The notes: generated from the sequence alone by a model not told the origin. Positions 17,190 to 26,645 are shown, counted from the first letter of the stretch. The stretch: 64,000 bases of DNA from Rhizobiales bacterium NRL2 (GCA_001664005.1 CP016093.1:1371001-1435000); one strand, 5' to 3'. A program made the numbers and translations.

Positions 17190-17807
17190 ATGATCGAACT
17201 CTACACCTGGGGTACGCCCAACGGTCGCAAGGTCTCCGTGATGCTGGAGGAATGCGGGCTCGACTATCAGGTCTATCCCGTGAACATCGCGAAGGACGAG
17301 CAGTTCGATCCGGACTTCCTGAAGATCAGCCCCAACAACAAGATTCCGGCGATCCTCGACAGCGACGGACCCGGGGGCGAATCGATCTCCGTCTTCGAGA
17401 CCGGCGCCATCCTGATCTACCTGGCGCAGAAGACCGGCAGATTCCTGCCCGCCGAGCCGCGCGCCTTTCAAGAGACCATGCAGTGGCTGATGTGGCAGAT
17501 GGGCGGCGTCGGGCCGATGATGGGCCAGGCCCACCATTTCCGCCGCTTCGCGCCCGAGAAGATTCCCTACGCCATCGACCGCTACACCAACGAGACGGCG
17601 CGGCTCTATGGCGTTCTCGACAAGCGGGTATCGGAGAGGGATTGGCTGGCGGCGGACCAGTACACCATCGCCGACATCGCCACCTTCCCCTGGATCGCGC
17701 GTCACGAATGGCAGGGAATGGAACTCACCGACTTTCCCAATCTGAAGCGCTGGTACGACCGCATCTGGGCGCGCGACGCGGTGAAGAAGGGCTTCGAGGT
17801 TCCCTGA
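17190..17807 (+). CDS. Glutathione S-transferase family protein (second of pair)
   Basis: A 205-aa GST very similar to the one at 15325-16023: the segments LYTWGTPNGRKVSVMLEECGLDY, FLKISPNNKIPAILD, TGAILIYLAQKTGRFLPAE and WLMWQMGGVGPMMGQAHHF are near copies. It ends soon after GFEVP, whereas the first copy has ~25 extra C-terminal residues. AAGGAGGG lies just upstream of ATG 17190. The pair looks like a duplication that came to flank the PLP lyase. Confidence 0.93.
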   Translation: MIELYTWGTPNGRKVSVMLEECGLDYQVYPVNIAKDEQFDPDFLKISPNNKIPAILDSDGPGGESISVFETGAILIYLAQKTGRFLPAEPRAFQETMQWLMWQMGGVGPMMGQAHHFRRFAPEKIPYAIDRYTNETARLYGVLDKRVSERDWLAADQYTIADIATFPWIARHEWQGMELTDFPNLKRWYDRIWARDAVKKGFEVP

Positions 17808-17817
17808 GGCTGAGGCG

Positions 17818-18690
17818 ATGAACCGTCTGCTCTTTGCTTTGGCCCTGTGGCTGGCGGTTATCGCACCGGCGGCCGCGGACGACATTGCGGCCCGGTTCGC
17901 AGGTCACGCCGGGGAGCAGACGCTGAAAATGGACTACGGCGTTTATGCCGGGATGCTGGCGAAGCACGTCGCCGAGGCACCGGACGGACTCGACACCTTC
18001 GACTACGCTGCCGTGGGCGCGGTCGAACGCCAGTCGCTGAAACGCCACATCGACACCATGGCGGCGATCGATCCGCTGACGCTGACGCGGGACCAGAAAT
18101 TCGCCTACTGGGCCAATCTCTACAATGCGTTGACCCTCGACATCGTGCTCGACTCCTGGCCGGTGAACAGCATCCGCGATATCCGCCCTGACGAAGTCCC
18201 GCGCCGCATCGGCTCGGTCGGCTTTTTCGAGGGGCTTTCCGCGGCGGTGACCGGCGGGCCATGGAAGGCCAGGGTCGTCGAGGTCAATGGCGTCGCGCTG
18301 TCCCTCGACGACATCGAGCACCGGATCCTGCGTCCGATGGGCGACAACCGGGTGCATTACGCGGTCAACTGCGCCTCGGTCGGCTGCCCGGACCTGGGCG
18401 CCGAGCCCTGGCGGGCGGAGAGGCTGGACGCCGACCTGGACCGCGCCGCCGCCCAGTATGTCAATCATCCACGGGGCGTCCGGAGGCGGGCTGACGGGGG
18501 ACTTGTCGTCTCCTCGATCTACGACTGGTTCGAGGAAGATTTCGGCGGCTCGGAGGCCGGCGTGCTGCAGCATCTGCGACGTCATGCCGATGCCGGAACG
18601 AAGGCGTTGCTCGACGGTGCCGAGGGCATCGAGGGATACGAATATGACTGGGCGGTCAATGCGCCCGGCGCGAGGGGAGAGGGGCGATGA
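17818..18690 (+). CDS. Secreted DUF547 domain protein
   Basis: A 290-aa protein with a Sec signal peptide (MNRLLFALALWLAVIAPAAA). It is followed by a DUF547 domain marked by FAYWANLYNALTLDIVLD near residue 83, HYAVNCASVGCPDLG near 180 and SSIYDWFEEDFGG near 232. Two Cys in NCASVGCP are conserved in the family. DUF547 is thought to be a papain/transglutaminase-like fold of unknown role; the substrate is unknown. It is periplasmic by prediction. The stop overlaps the YbaK start by ATGA. Confidence 0.87.
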   Translation: MNRLLFALALWLAVIAPAAADDIAARFAGHAGEQTLKMDYGVYAGMLAKHVAEAPDGLDTFDYAAVGAVERQSLKRHIDTMAAIDPLTLTRDQKFAYWANLYNALTLDIVLDSWPVNSIRDIRPDEVPRRIGSVGFFEGLSAAVTGGPWKARVVEVNGVALSLDDIEHRILRPMGDNRVHYAVNCASVGCPDLGAEPWRAERLDADLDRAAAQYVNHPRGVRRRADGGLVVSSIYDWFEEDFGGSEAGVLQHLRRHADAGTKALLDGAEGIEGYEYDWAVNAPGARGEGR

Positions 18691-19178
18691 GCGAGAAGCT
18701 GCTGCAACGCGAACCGGTGCAGCGGGTGCAGAACGCGCTGCGGGAGGCCGGGCTGGACACGGAGATTAGGGCGCTTTCGGAGACCGCGCGGACGGCGCAG
18801 GACGCGGCGCGCTCCCTCGATTGCGAACTGGGCGCGATCGTGAAGTCGCTGGTCTTCCGCGCCGGCGACAAGGCGGTCATGGCTCTGATCGCGGGCGACC
18901 GCACCTGCGACACCGATGCGCTGCGGGAAGTCCTGGACCTGCCCGACGGACTGGACCGGGCGACACCGGAGTTCGTCCGTGCCGAGACGGGCTTCACCAT
19001 CGGCGGGGTCGCGCCTCTGGGTCATGTAAGTCGGGTTCCCATCGCCATCGATGCGTCGCTGGCCCGATTCGCGACGGTCTACGCCGCCGCCGGCCACCCG
19101 CACTGCGTCTTTCCGGCCACGTTCGACGATCTGGTGCGGGCGACCGGCGGGTCCGTCTCGGAAAAGATCGCGAATTAA
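18687..19178 (+). CDS. YbaK/ProX-type aminoacyl-tRNA deacylase
   Basis: A 163-aa YbaK/EbsC-superfamily protein that would hydrolyse mischarged aminoacyl-tRNA, most often Cys- or Ala-tRNA(Pro). The conserved Lys is K53 in GAIVKSLVF. The GFTIGGVAPLGH motif is near residue 101 and AGHPHCVFP near 136. Length and motifs are complete. The ATG is inside the DUF547 stop (ATGA), so translation is coupled. The exact tRNA specificity is not readable. Confidence 0.9.
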   Translation: MSEKLLQREPVQRVQNALREAGLDTEIRALSETARTAQDAARSLDCELGAIVKSLVFRAGDKAVMALIAGDRTCDTDALREVLDLPDGLDRATPEFVRAETGFTIGGVAPLGHVSRVPIAIDASLARFATVYAAAGHPHCVFPATFDDLVRATGGSVSEKIAN

Positions 19179-19279
19179 CCTTTCGGTGACGTTAGGAATA
19201 CCGCGCGTTAACCTTTTCGGGCCCACGATCCTCCCGATGACGCGGCGGAAGCCGCATCGATCGGGAAGGAACCAACGAC

Positions 19280-19564
19280 ATGGGACGCTTTGATCCGAAT
19301 CTCGCCGACGACCTGATGATCCGCGCCGAAACCGGTGACCGCGACGCGCAGTACCGACTGGGCCTCGTCTACGCTACCGAGAACGGCCCCGACGCGCTGG
19401 TCATGGCGCACAAGTGGTTCAATCTGGCCGCGATGTCGGGCGATACCCGCGCCCGCGCCGAGCGCCAGGAAATGGCCGAGATGATGAGCGCCGCCGAGAT
19501 TGCCGAGGCCCAGCGCCGCGCCCGCGCCTGGATGGCCCGGCGCCAGAGCGCGCAGGCGGCCTGA
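19280..19564 (+). CDS. Short Sel1-like repeat protein
   Basis: A 94-aa protein with one to two Sel1/TPR-like helical repeats: RAETGDRDAQYRLGLVYATENGP then VMAHKWFNLAAMSGDTRA (residues ~15-60). A charged C-terminal helix follows, ending RRQSAQAA. It probably mediates protein-protein contact. GGAAGGA at 19262-19268 lies 11 bases before the ATG. The 101-bp gap upstream is AT-richer and probably holds its promoter. Small but with clear repeat signatures. Confidence 0.82.
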   Translation: MGRFDPNLADDLMIRAETGDRDAQYRLGLVYATENGPDALVMAHKWFNLAAMSGDTRARAERQEMAEMMSAAEIAEAQRRARAWMARRQSAQAA

Positions 19565-19623
19565 AACAGACGGTTACCGGCCGGCGCTTGACCGGCCGCT
19601 GACATTGCCGCCTGATCGGCGGC

Positions 19624-20295
19624 ATGAACGAATTCGTCGACGCCTATTGCGAGCGCACGGCCTACGGCTTCTGGAACGAACCGCTCAACGCCGTCACCAA
19701 TCTCGCTTTCATCATTGCCGCCATATGGCTCTGGCGCATCGCCGGGCGGCGTGGCGCACGAAGCGATCCGTATTTCCTGATTCCCGCAGCCTTGCTGGTC
19801 GCGACCGGCGTCGGCAGCTTCCTGTGGCACACCACCGCCCAGGGCTGGGGCGGCGCCCTGGATACCGCGGCGCTCTCGCTCTGCCTCCTCGCCACCGTCT
19901 ACGCCGGCGCGCGCCGGTGGCTGGGCATGCGCTGGTACACGGCGCTGGTCTGGCCGGCCTTCATGATCGCCGCCGCCATGGCGCTGGGACGGCTGCCGGC
20001 GCCCGGCGCGTTCTATCTCGGGCCCTTCGTCACCGGCCTGGCCCTGTCGTTCTGGCTCTGGCGGCGCGGTCATCCGGCCTGGGGTTGGATCGCCGCCGCG
20101 GTCGCCGTCTTCGTGCCGTCCTTCATCTTCCGCTCCATCGACGAGTCGGTCTGCCATCTCTGGCCTGTCGGAACCCACTTCCTTTGGCATATTCTGAACG
20201 GCGCGGTCCTCGGCCTGGCCATCGCGCCGCTGGCAAAGGGACTGAAACGGGGAGAGGGAGGACACAACGATGGCGCTGGTCGAGCGGACCGATGA
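19624..20295 (+). CDS. Ceramidase-family integral membrane hydrolase
   Basis: A 223-aa membrane protein of the alkaline ceramidase (CREST) family. It begins VDAYCERTAYGFWNEPLNAVTNLAFIIAA, the family signature. It has GSFLWHTTAQGWGGALD near residue 60 (conserved His and Asp) and RSIDESVCHLWPVGTHFLWHILN near 170 (metal-binding His pair). Six to seven membrane segments are visible. In bacteria the lipid cleaved is uncertain and need not be ceramide. Its last 26 bases overlap the start of the enoyl-CoA hydratase gene, so the C-terminal tail (GHNDGAGRADR) is read from that gene's leader and first codons. Confidence 0.88.
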   Translation: MNEFVDAYCERTAYGFWNEPLNAVTNLAFIIAAIWLWRIAGRRGARSDPYFLIPAALLVATGVGSFLWHTTAQGWGGALDTAALSLCLLATVYAGARRWLGMRWYTALVWPAFMIAAAMALGRLPAPGAFYLGPFVTGLALSFWLWRRGHPAWGWIAAAVAVFVPSFIFRSIDESVCHLWPVGTHFLWHILNGAVLGLAIAPLAKGLKRGEGGHNDGAGRADR

Positions 20296-21007
20296 CGACG
20301 GTCTCTGCATACTCACGCTGAACCGGCCGGAGGCGCTGAACGCGCTCTCGCCGAAACTGGTCATGGAACTGCGCGCCCATGTCGACGCCCTGCACCGCCA
20401 GCAGGAAGAGATCGGCGTCGTCATCCTGCGCGCCGAAGGTCGCTCCTTCTGCGCCGGCAACGACCTGAAGGCGATCCAGTCGGGCGAGGAAGCGCCGGCG
20501 CCCAACTACCAGTCGGACACGGTCGACCTGCTCGAGACCCTGCCGCAGCCGGTGATCGGTGCGGTGCAGGGGCATTGCTACACCGGCGGGCTGGAACTCG
20601 TGCTGGCCGTCGACATCATCGTCGCCGGGTCGTCGGCGAAGTTCGCGGATACGCACGGAAAGTGGGGCATGACACCGCGCTGGGGCATGAGCCGCCGGTT
20701 GCCCGACCGCGTCGGCGTGCAGCGCGCCAAGGAGATGATGTACTCCGGCCGCGCGGTGGGCGCCGAGGAGGCCGTCCGGATCGGCCTCGCTGTCGAATGG
20801 GTGCCCGACGAGGAACTGCAGGATCACGCGGTGAAGATGGCCCGCGGCTTCCTGGCCAACTCCTGGCACACGCTGCGCGGCGACAAGATGCTGGTCAACG
20901 AGGGCCAGAACCGCGGCCACAGCGACGCGCTCGCCTTCGAGCGCGTGCACAGCCCGGGCCGGTCGCCGGACGTCGCCGAACGTGTGAAGAATTTCGGAAA
21001 GGGCTGA
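20270..21007 (+). CDS. Enoyl-CoA hydratase/isomerase family protein
   Basis: A 245-aa crotonase. Oxyanion-hole segments are LRAEGRSFCAGNDLKAIQ near residue 55 and VQGHCYTGGLELVLAVD near 96. The typical ECH second Glu region reads THGKWGMTPRWGMSRRLPDRVG. ATG 20270 has a strong GGAGGGAGGA site although it lies inside the ceramidase-like gene. It is followed 3 bp later by an LLM-class oxidoreductase. Confidence 0.92.
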   Translation: MALVERTDDDGLCILTLNRPEALNALSPKLVMELRAHVDALHRQQEEIGVVILRAEGRSFCAGNDLKAIQSGEEAPAPNYQSDTVDLLETLPQPVIGAVQGHCYTGGLELVLAVDIIVAGSSAKFADTHGKWGMTPRWGMSRRLPDRVGVQRAKEMMYSGRAVGAEEAVRIGLAVEWVPDEELQDHAVKMARGFLANSWHTLRGDKMLVNEGQNRGHSDALAFERVHSPGRSPDVAERVKNFGKG

Positions 21008-21010
21008 GCC

Positions 21011-22048
21011 ATGGCGCTGCTCAAGGTTTCCATCAGCGTCGGCGGTTACGACCGCAGCGGCATGGGCGCGGTGGCCGAATTCGTGAAGGCGGCCGAATCC
21101 ATGGGCGTCGACTGCGCCTGGTCGGCGGAGGCCTGGGGACAGGACGCCGCCACCTCGCTCGCCTATCTCGCCGCCCGGACCAGCCGGATCAGGCTCGGCA
21201 CGGGCATCATGCAGATCAGCGCCCGCGTCCCCTCCATGACCGCGATGACCGCGCTTTCGCTCCACAGCCTGTCGGGCGGGCGCTTCATTCTGGGGCTGGG
21301 CGTCAGCGGCCCGCAGGTCGTCGAGGGCCTCCAGGGCCGGGACTACCGGAAGCCGCTCACCCGCCTGAAGGAAACGGTCGACGTGGTCCGCATGGCTTTC
21401 CGGGGCGAGAAGCTGAAATACGACGGCGAGACCATCACCCTGCCGCGACCCGGCGGGGAGGGGAAGGCGATCCGGCTCGACTTCCCGCCGACGGATATCC
21501 CGATCTATCTCGCCACCCTGGGGCCGAAATCGCTGGAGTATACGGGCGAGGCGGCGGACGGCTGGCTCGGCACGTCCTTCTCGCCGGACCATCCGGAAGC
21601 GCACCTGGCCTATATCCGCGAGGGCGCGGAACGCGCCGGGCGCAGCCTCGCCGACATTCACCTCAACGCGGCCTGCTCGGTCGGCATCGGCGAGGATGTC
21701 GAGGCGCTGATCGACGCCCGCCGGCCCGGCATCGCCTTCCAGATGGGCGCCATGGGATCGGCGCAGACCAATTTCTACAACGAGGCCTTTCAGCGTTCCG
21801 GTTTCGAGGACGAGGCGAAGGAGATCCAGCGGCTCTGGATCGAGGGCCGCCGCGACGAGGCGGCGAAGATCGTCCCCGACGCGATGATCACCGAGTTCGG
21901 CGCCGTCGGCACGCCCGAGATGGTGCGCCGCCGCTTCGAGACCTATGCCGCCGCCGGCGTGGGCGGCGTTACCGTCCGCTTCGATCCGAAACTCGACGCT
22001 GCCGGCCAGCTCGCCCAGCTCGAGAAGGTGATGGAACTGGTGGACTGA
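21011..22048 (+). CDS. LLM-class flavin/F420-dependent oxidoreductase
   Basis: A 345-aa luciferase-like TIM-barrel protein of the F420-dependent LLM type (methylene-H4MPT-reductase-like). Typical blocks are VDCAWSAEAWGQDAATSLAYLA near residue 37, RIRLGTGIMQISARVP near 61, LSGGRFILGLGVSGPQVVEGLQG near 86 and IPIYLATLGPKSLEYTGE near 162. It starts 3 bp after the enoyl-CoA hydratase stop, so the pair is likely co-translated. Cofactor and substrate are not determined. Confidence 0.9.
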   Translation: MALLKVSISVGGYDRSGMGAVAEFVKAAESMGVDCAWSAEAWGQDAATSLAYLAARTSRIRLGTGIMQISARVPSMTAMTALSLHSLSGGRFILGLGVSGPQVVEGLQGRDYRKPLTRLKETVDVVRMAFRGEKLKYDGETITLPRPGGEGKAIRLDFPPTDIPIYLATLGPKSLEYTGEAADGWLGTSFSPDHPEAHLAYIREGAERAGRSLADIHLNAACSVGIGEDVEALIDARRPGIAFQMGAMGSAQTNFYNEAFQRSGFEDEAKEIQRLWIEGRRDEAAKIVPDAMITEFGAVGTPEMVRRRFETYAAAGVGGVTVRFDPKLDAAGQLAQLEKVMELVD

Positions 22049-22076
22049 GGCTGGCCGACCCGGCACAGAACCCGTC

Positions 22077-22652
22077 ATGGAAGCCCTGATCGTCTCCGCC
22101 GGCGTGGTCGCCCTGGCCGAGATCGGCGACAAGACCATGCTGCTGGCCCTGGTGCTCGCCGCGCGTTTCCGCGCGCCGGCGCCGGTGATCGCCGGCATCC
22201 TCGTCGCCACCCTCGCCAATCATGGTCTGGCCGCGCTGGTCGGCGTCTCGGTCGCCGAGCTGCTCGAAGGGTACTGGCTCAGGTGGATCGTCGGGCTCTC
22301 CTTTCTCGCCATGGCCGCCTGGACGCTGGTGCCCGACAGGGATGATGGCCTGGACGAGGCGCCGCGCCGCCGTTTCGGGCCGTTCCTCGCCACGACGATC
22401 GCCTTCTTCCTGGTCGAGATCGGCGACAAGACCCAGATCGCGACCGTGGTGCTGGCTGCGCGCTTCGATTCGATCCTGCTCGTCACGCTGGGGACCACGG
22501 CGGGCATGCTGGCGGTCAATGCGCCGACGGTGCTGCTGGGCGGGGCGCTGGCGGAGCGCTTGCCGCTGGGCGCCATCCGCGCCGCTGCGGCGGCGATCTT
22601 CGCCGTCCTCGGCGTCCTGACTCTCGCAGCGCCGGAGACGATCGGGGCGTAG
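22077..22652 (+). CDS. TMEM165/GDT1 (UPF0016) family cation transporter
   Basis: A 191-aa six-helix membrane protein with the two inverted family motifs ExGDK(T/S): LAEIGDKTMLLALVLA in helix 1 and LVEIGDKTQIATVVLAA in helix 4 (near residue 112). Family members export Mn2+ or Ca2+ across the cytoplasmic membrane. Length is typical. No strong ribosome site precedes ATG 22077. No manganese riboswitch is seen in the 28-bp gap, so it is probably read through from the LLM gene. Confidence 0.9.
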   Translation: MEALIVSAGVVALAEIGDKTMLLALVLAARFRAPAPVIAGILVATLANHGLAALVGVSVAELLEGYWLRWIVGLSFLAMAAWTLVPDRDDGLDEAPRRRFGPFLATTIAFFLVEIGDKTQIATVVLAARFDSILLVTLGTTAGMLAVNAPTVLLGGALAERLPLGAIRAAAAAIFAVLGVLTLAAPETIGA

Positions 22653-22694
22653 CCGGACGTTGTTGTCATGGCGTGCTCGGGCTTGACAAGCCTG

Positions 22695-22769
22695 CCCCGG
22701 ACCCCGTTCCGGGGAGCACCTGTGAAACGGAGACGACGCGGCACAGGCCCTCGGATCGAGTCCGAGGGC
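22695..22769. repeat. Paired-hairpin intergenic element, copy 2
   Basis: 22695-22714 has 7-bp arms CCCCGGA/TCCGGGG around CCCCGT. 22747-22769 has 9-bp arms GCCCTCGGA/TCCGAGGGC around TCGAG. It lies between the convergent transporter and acyl-CoA synthetase genes. Same architecture as the other four copies. Confidence 0.8.
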
Positions 22770-22779
22770 TGCAGGATAC

Positions 22780-24639
22780 TCACCCCCGTCCGATCTCGAA
22801 GCGGGTCTCGTAGCCGCCGACCGTCTCGCGGATACGTTCCTCGGTTTCCGGCGGGCCATCCTTCACCGTGATGGCGGCGAGCGTGCCGTGGACCTTGTCC
22901 TGCCGGACCTCGACCATGATCTCGGCGCCCAGTTCGTTGGCGAGCACACCGATATCGCGGTCGAAGACGCGCTGCGCCGCCTCGATCCGGAGCGAGGGCT
23001 TGAAGATCTTGCCGACGCCGGTGAGCGGCATCTCCTCGATCGGGATGATCTCGACCGGGTTCGCCGCGCGTTCGGTGATGCGTTCGGCGACGAAGCCCTT
23101 CAGTTCGTCCTCCGTGGCCGAACGGCCCTTCGCGAACTGCACGAAGACGACGGGCAACTCGCCCACGCGCCGGTCGGGCCGGCCCACGGCCGCGGCCAGC
23201 TCGATGGCCGGGTGCTGGTAGAGGATGTCCTCGATTGTCGCCGGATCGATGTTGTGGCCGCCGCGGATGATCAGGTCCTTCGACCGGCCGGTCAGCCAGA
23301 TATAGCCGTCGGCGTCGATGCGGCCCAGATCGCCGGTGTCGAACCATTCGCCGTCCAGCCAGGCCTTGCCGTCGTGGACCGGATCGAGATAGCCGCCGAA
23401 GATCTGCGGGCCGCGGCAGACGACCAGGCCGATCTCGTCGGTCTTGCAGTCGCCCTCGATATGGCCGTCATCGTCGGTGCGCACCACGCGGATCTCGTTG
23501 AAGGGCAGGCGGAAGCCGATCGAGCCCACGCGGACCTCGCCCTCGAACGGGTTCGAGGCCGAGAAGCCATGGGTCTCGGTCATGCCCCAGCCCTCGACCA
23601 GCGGGACGCCGAGCCTGCGGGTCGCGAGATTGGCGACCTCCACCGAGAGCGTCGAGCCGCCCACCGCGCCATAGCGCAGCGACGACAGGTCGTGCTCCTC
23701 GATCGGCTGCTGCAGCAGCATCGACCATATGGCCGGCACGACCGGGATCAAGTTCCACTTCAGCCGCGCGGCGTTGGCGAAGAAGTCGCGGGCCACGTTC
23801 GGGTTCCGGAACCCTTCCGCGCCCAGCAGGGTGATGGTGTGGCCCCACAGGAACGGCATCGCGCCCCAGGCGGTGGCGCCGCCCACATGAAACAGGGGCA
23901 GACCCATGGGTGCGTGCAGGTCATCCAGCGGGATGGCGTTGCCGTAGTTCCAGCTCTGCAGCATCAGACCCTTCTGGGTGTGCCGCGCCAGCTTGGGCAC
24001 GCCGGTGGTGCCGCCGGTGTGGAACAGCGCCGCCGTGCCGTGCATGTCGAAATCGCGGGCAAAGGTCAGCCGCTCGGCCTCGACGCCATCCATGGCCTGC
24101 TCGTAGAGGATGACGTCCCCGTCGACATCGGCGCCCGTGCCGCCGACCTGGACCACCTTCAGGCCGGGGATTTCCTTCCGCACCGCCTCGATCCGCGGCC
24201 AGGGGTCGGGGCTGATCGAGGGATGGCAGCCAACGATCACCTTCGTGCCCGCCGCCTTGCAGATGGAGACGATGTGCTCCGGCTCCAGGAAGGGGTTCAC
24301 CGGATTGACGATGCCTGCCGTCTCCGCGCCCCACAGCAGGTAGTGCGTTTCCGGTACGATCGGCATCAGCAGGGTGACGACGTCTTCCTCGCCGACGCCC
24401 AGGCCGCGCAGCATGTTGGCGGTCTGCGTCACGCGCCGGAACAGGTCGCGATAGGTGATCTTCTCGGGCTCGTCGGCCAGCTCGCCGCGCGCCAGGTTCC
24501 ATATCGCAGGCCGGTCCGGATGGCGCTCGGCCGAGTGGCGGAGCGCAGCGTAGATGTTGTCGGCCGGCAGTAGTTCGGCGAACGGCGTCTTCTCGATCTC
24601 GACGACGTCCGCCAGCGTATTCGCGGGTTTCTTCTGCAT
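22780..24639 (-). CDS. Acyl-CoA synthetase (AMP-binding)
   Basis: A 619-aa adenylate-forming acyl-CoA ligase. The A3 motif is [19 protein letters not shown] near residue 210. The A5 segment is [15 protein letters not shown] near 342. [35 protein letters not shown] near 430-465 is the hinge. The catalytic Lys is in [14 protein letters not shown] near 555. Start ATG 24639 has GGGGAGG upstream; an adjacent GTG at 24642 is less likely. The protein is about 100 residues longer than the synthetase at 11054, mostly at both ends. It stands alone between convergent and same-strand neighbours. Confidence 0.92.
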   Translation of the reverse strand: MQKKPANTLADVVEIEKTPFAELLPADNIYAALRHSAERHPDRPAIWNLARGELADEPEKITYRDLFRRVTQTANMLRGLGVGEEDVVTLLMPIVPETHYLLWGAETAGIVNPVNPFLEPEHIVSICKAAGTKVIVGCHPSISPDPWPRIEAVRKEIPGLKVVQVGGTGADVDGDVILYEQAMDGVEAERLTFARDFDMHGTAALFHTGGTTGVPKLARHTQKGLMLQSWNYGNAIPLDDLHAPMGLPLFHVGGATAWGAMPFLWGHTITLLGAEGFRNPNVARDFFANAARLKWNLIPVVPAIWSMLLQQPIEEHDLSSLRYGAVGGSTLSVEVANLATRRLGVPLVEGWGMTETHGFSASNPFEGEVRVGSIGFRLPFNEIRVVRTDDDGHIEGDCKTDEIGLVVCRGPQIFGGYLDPVHDGKAWLDGEWFDTGDLGRIDADGYIWLTGRSKDLIIRGGHNIDPATIEDILYQHPAIELAAAVGRPDRRVGELPVVFVQFAKGRSATEDELKGFVAERITERAANPVEIIPIEEMPLTGVGKIFKPSLRIEAAQRVFDRDIGVLANELGAEIMVEVRQDKVHGTLAAITVKDGPPETEERIRETVGGYETRFEIGRG

Positions 24640-24700
24640 CACGGTCCTCCCCGCGCAGGAGGTTAGAGCATTCCGGCGGGGAGTGAAATCGCGCCTGCGC

Positions 24701-25558
24701 CTACCATTCGAGCTGCGTCATGGCGGCGACGGGCCAGAGATCGGCCTCGGTACAGATGCGGGTCAGCGCCGCCTCGTCCAGCCGCCCTTCGGCCATCACT
24801 TCGCGGGCGTGGATGCCGCCGGTCACCAGCACGCCCTCGATGCCGGCGGCGGTGGCGCCGGCAATGTCGGTGCGCAGCGTGTCGCCGACGGCCAGGATCC
24901 GGTCCGGGGCGATATCGCCCAGTTCGTGGCGGCAGTAATCGTAGGCGACCCCGTAGGGCTTGCCGAACCAGTGCACCCTGCCGCCGATATCCTGATAGGC
25001 CTGCGCCAGCGCCCCCGCGCAGGGCAGCATCTCGTGGCCGCGCATCACCTCGTAGTCCGGATTGGCGCAGACCATGGGCAGGCCGCGGTCCTTCGCCTGG
25101 GTCAGCGCGTCGGCGTAGTCGCCGACGGTCTCGGTCTCGTCGTTGTTCAGCCCGCCGCAGAGGATGAAGTCGGCGTCTCCCAGGCTGTCCGTCTCCTCCA
25201 GTTCGAGCCCCTCGGTGATGGTGCGGTCCGGGCCCTTGCCCCAGTAGAGAAAGCGCCGGCCGACGTCGATCACGCCGCTTTCCAGCGCCGCCCGCACCAG
25301 GTCGCCGGAAGCCACCACGCGGTCGTAATGTTCCCGCGGGACGCCCATCCTGGCCAGGAAGGGATCGACCACGGTGCCGAGCCGGGGCGCGTTGGAGAGC
25401 AGCAGCACGCGTTTGTCCTGCGCCGTCAGCGCCGCCAGTGTGCGCAGCGCGCCGGGATAGGCCTCGATCCCGTTGTGGACCACGCCCCACAGGTCGAAGA
25501 GAAACGCGTCATGGCGCTCGGCCAGCGGCGCGATATGATCGATCACGTCAACAGTCAT
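24701..25558 (-). CDS. HAD-superfamily class IIA hydrolase (NagD-like, TIGR01459 type)
   Basis: A 285-aa HAD phosphatase. Motif I is [12 protein letters not shown] (nucleophile D22; the second Asp of DxD is replaced by W, as in this subfamily). Motif II is LLLSNAPR near residue 56. The cap region contains [14 protein letters not shown]. Motif III/IV is [14 protein letters not shown] and [15 protein letters not shown] near 225. Substrate is unknown. ATG 25558 faces the SDR gene across 60 bp, so the two share a divergent promoter region. Longer in-frame extension upstream would cover the SDR gene and is not real. Confidence 0.88.
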   Translation of the reverse strand: MTVDVIDHIAPLAERHDAFLFDLWGVVHNGIEAYPGALRTLAALTAQDKRVLLLSNAPRLGTVVDPFLARMGVPREHYDRVVASGDLVRAALESGVIDVGRRFLYWGKGPDRTITEGLELEETDSLGDADFILCGGLNNDETETVGDYADALTQAKDRGLPMVCANPDYEVMRGHEMLPCAGALAQAYQDIGGRVHWFGKPYGVAYDYCRHELGDIAPDRILAVGDTLRTDIAGATAAGIEGVLVTGGIHAREVMAEGRLDEAALTRICTEADLWPVAAMTQLEW

Positions 25559-25618
25559 GGCCGCTCCGTTAGCCGAAGGCGGGGGGCGGTTCAACGAAGA
25601 ACTCGGGGGAGGGGAAAG

Positions 25619-26404
25619 ATGGATCTCGATCTCAAGGGAAAGACCGTGCTGATCACCGGCGCGAGCCGCGGGATCGGCTTCGCCTGCGCCGAGGTCTTCG
25701 CGCAGGAGGGCGCGAGCCTGCACCTCGTCTCGCAGGACCCGGACCGGCTGGCCGAGGCGAAGCGCATCATCGACATGACCTATCATGTCCCCGTGGCGAC
25801 CAGTGCCCTCGACCTTTCCGACAGCGCCGCCATTGCCAAACTCGCGGCCGAGTGCCCCGAGCCGGACATCCTGATCAACAACGCCGGCGCCATTCCCGCG
25901 GGCACGCTGGATCGCGTCGACGAGGCGACCTGGCGCAAGGCCTGGGACCTGAAGGTCTTCGGCTACATCAACATGATCCGCGACTACTACGTCCGCTTCG
26001 CCGCGCGGGGCCGGGGCGTGATCGTCAACGTCATCGGCATGGCTGGCGAGAATCCGGATTCGTCCTATGTCGCCGGTTCGACCGGCAACGCGGCGCTGAT
26101 GGCCTTCACGAAGACCATGGGCGGGACCAGCCTGGCCGACGGCATCCGCATCATTGGCGTCAATCCGGGCGCGGTATTGACCGAGCGTATCCGCACCATG
26201 CTGCGCACGGTCGCCGAGCAGGAGCTTGGCGACGCGGAACGCTGGGCCGAAATGATGGACAAGCTGCCGCTGGGGCGTGCCGCGACGGTCCGCGAGACGG
26301 CAGACGTGGTCGTCTTCCTCGCTTCGGCGCGGGCGTCCTACGTCTCGGGCACCATCGTCACCGTCGACGGCGGTCACGCGTCGAAGAACTCGAGCTTCCG
26401 GTAA
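25619..26404 (+). CDS. Atypical short-chain dehydrogenase/reductase
   Basis: A 261-aa SDR. The Rossmann motif TGASRGIG is at residues ~14-21, NNAG near 89, and the C-terminal block [17 protein letters not shown] is normal. The catalytic triad region is not: [29 protein letters not shown] has Tyr but Ser where the YxxxK Lys belongs, and the usual Ser pair in (N/I)xSS is replaced by IGM. It therefore falls in a divergent SDR subgroup whose chemistry is uncertain. GGGGGAGGGG at 25605-25614 precedes the ATG. Divergent from the HAD gene. Confidence 0.88.
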   Translation: MDLDLKGKTVLITGASRGIGFACAEVFAQEGASLHLVSQDPDRLAEAKRIIDMTYHVPVATSALDLSDSAAIAKLAAECPEPDILINNAGAIPAGTLDRVDEATWRKAWDLKVFGYINMIRDYYVRFAARGRGVIVNVIGMAGENPDSSYVAGSTGNAALMAFTKTMGGTSLADGIRIIGVNPGAVLTERIRTMLRTVAEQELGDAERWAEMMDKLPLGRAATVRETADVVVFLASARASYVSGTIVTVDGGHASKNSSFR

Positions 26405-26466
26405 AAGCCCGGCGCGGGGGGGGTGCTAGATCGTTCCACTGTTTGATTGAACCACCCGATATTGTT

Positions 26467-26540
26467 GCCCTCGGGCTTGACCCGAGGGCCTGTGCACTGA
26501 TCCGCGCCACGACACAGGTCCTGGGGTCGAGCCCCAGGAC
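26467..26540. repeat. Paired-hairpin intergenic element, copy 3
   Basis: 26467-26489 has 9-bp arms GCCCTCGGG/CCCGAGGGC around CTTGA. 26518-26540 has 9-bp arms GTCCTGGGG/CCCCAGGAC around TCGAG. The second arm pair is identical to that of copy 1. It lies in the 241-bp convergent gap between the SDR and pqqE genes; the remainder of that gap shows nothing recognisable. Confidence 0.85.
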
Positions 26541-26645
26541 TTCAATGGATTCAATGTACTCAAGGATTGCTCTAGGACTGGCTCGCGCGCCGACGGAATT
26601 CCGTCGGCGTGAGTCCGCCACGGCGGCAGGCGTTCTCGGTGTCGC

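Noticed and set aside
20123-22219. 698-aa minus-strand open frame across the ceramidase, hydratase and LLM genes
   Set aside because: No recognisable motif, and it is antisense to three well-supported genes with good ribosome sites.
22747-22769. Intergenic palindromes as stand-alone transcription terminators
   Set aside because: They occur as paired units of similar size at five sites, lack T tracts, and one lies inside an operon, so a repeat-family explanation fits better.
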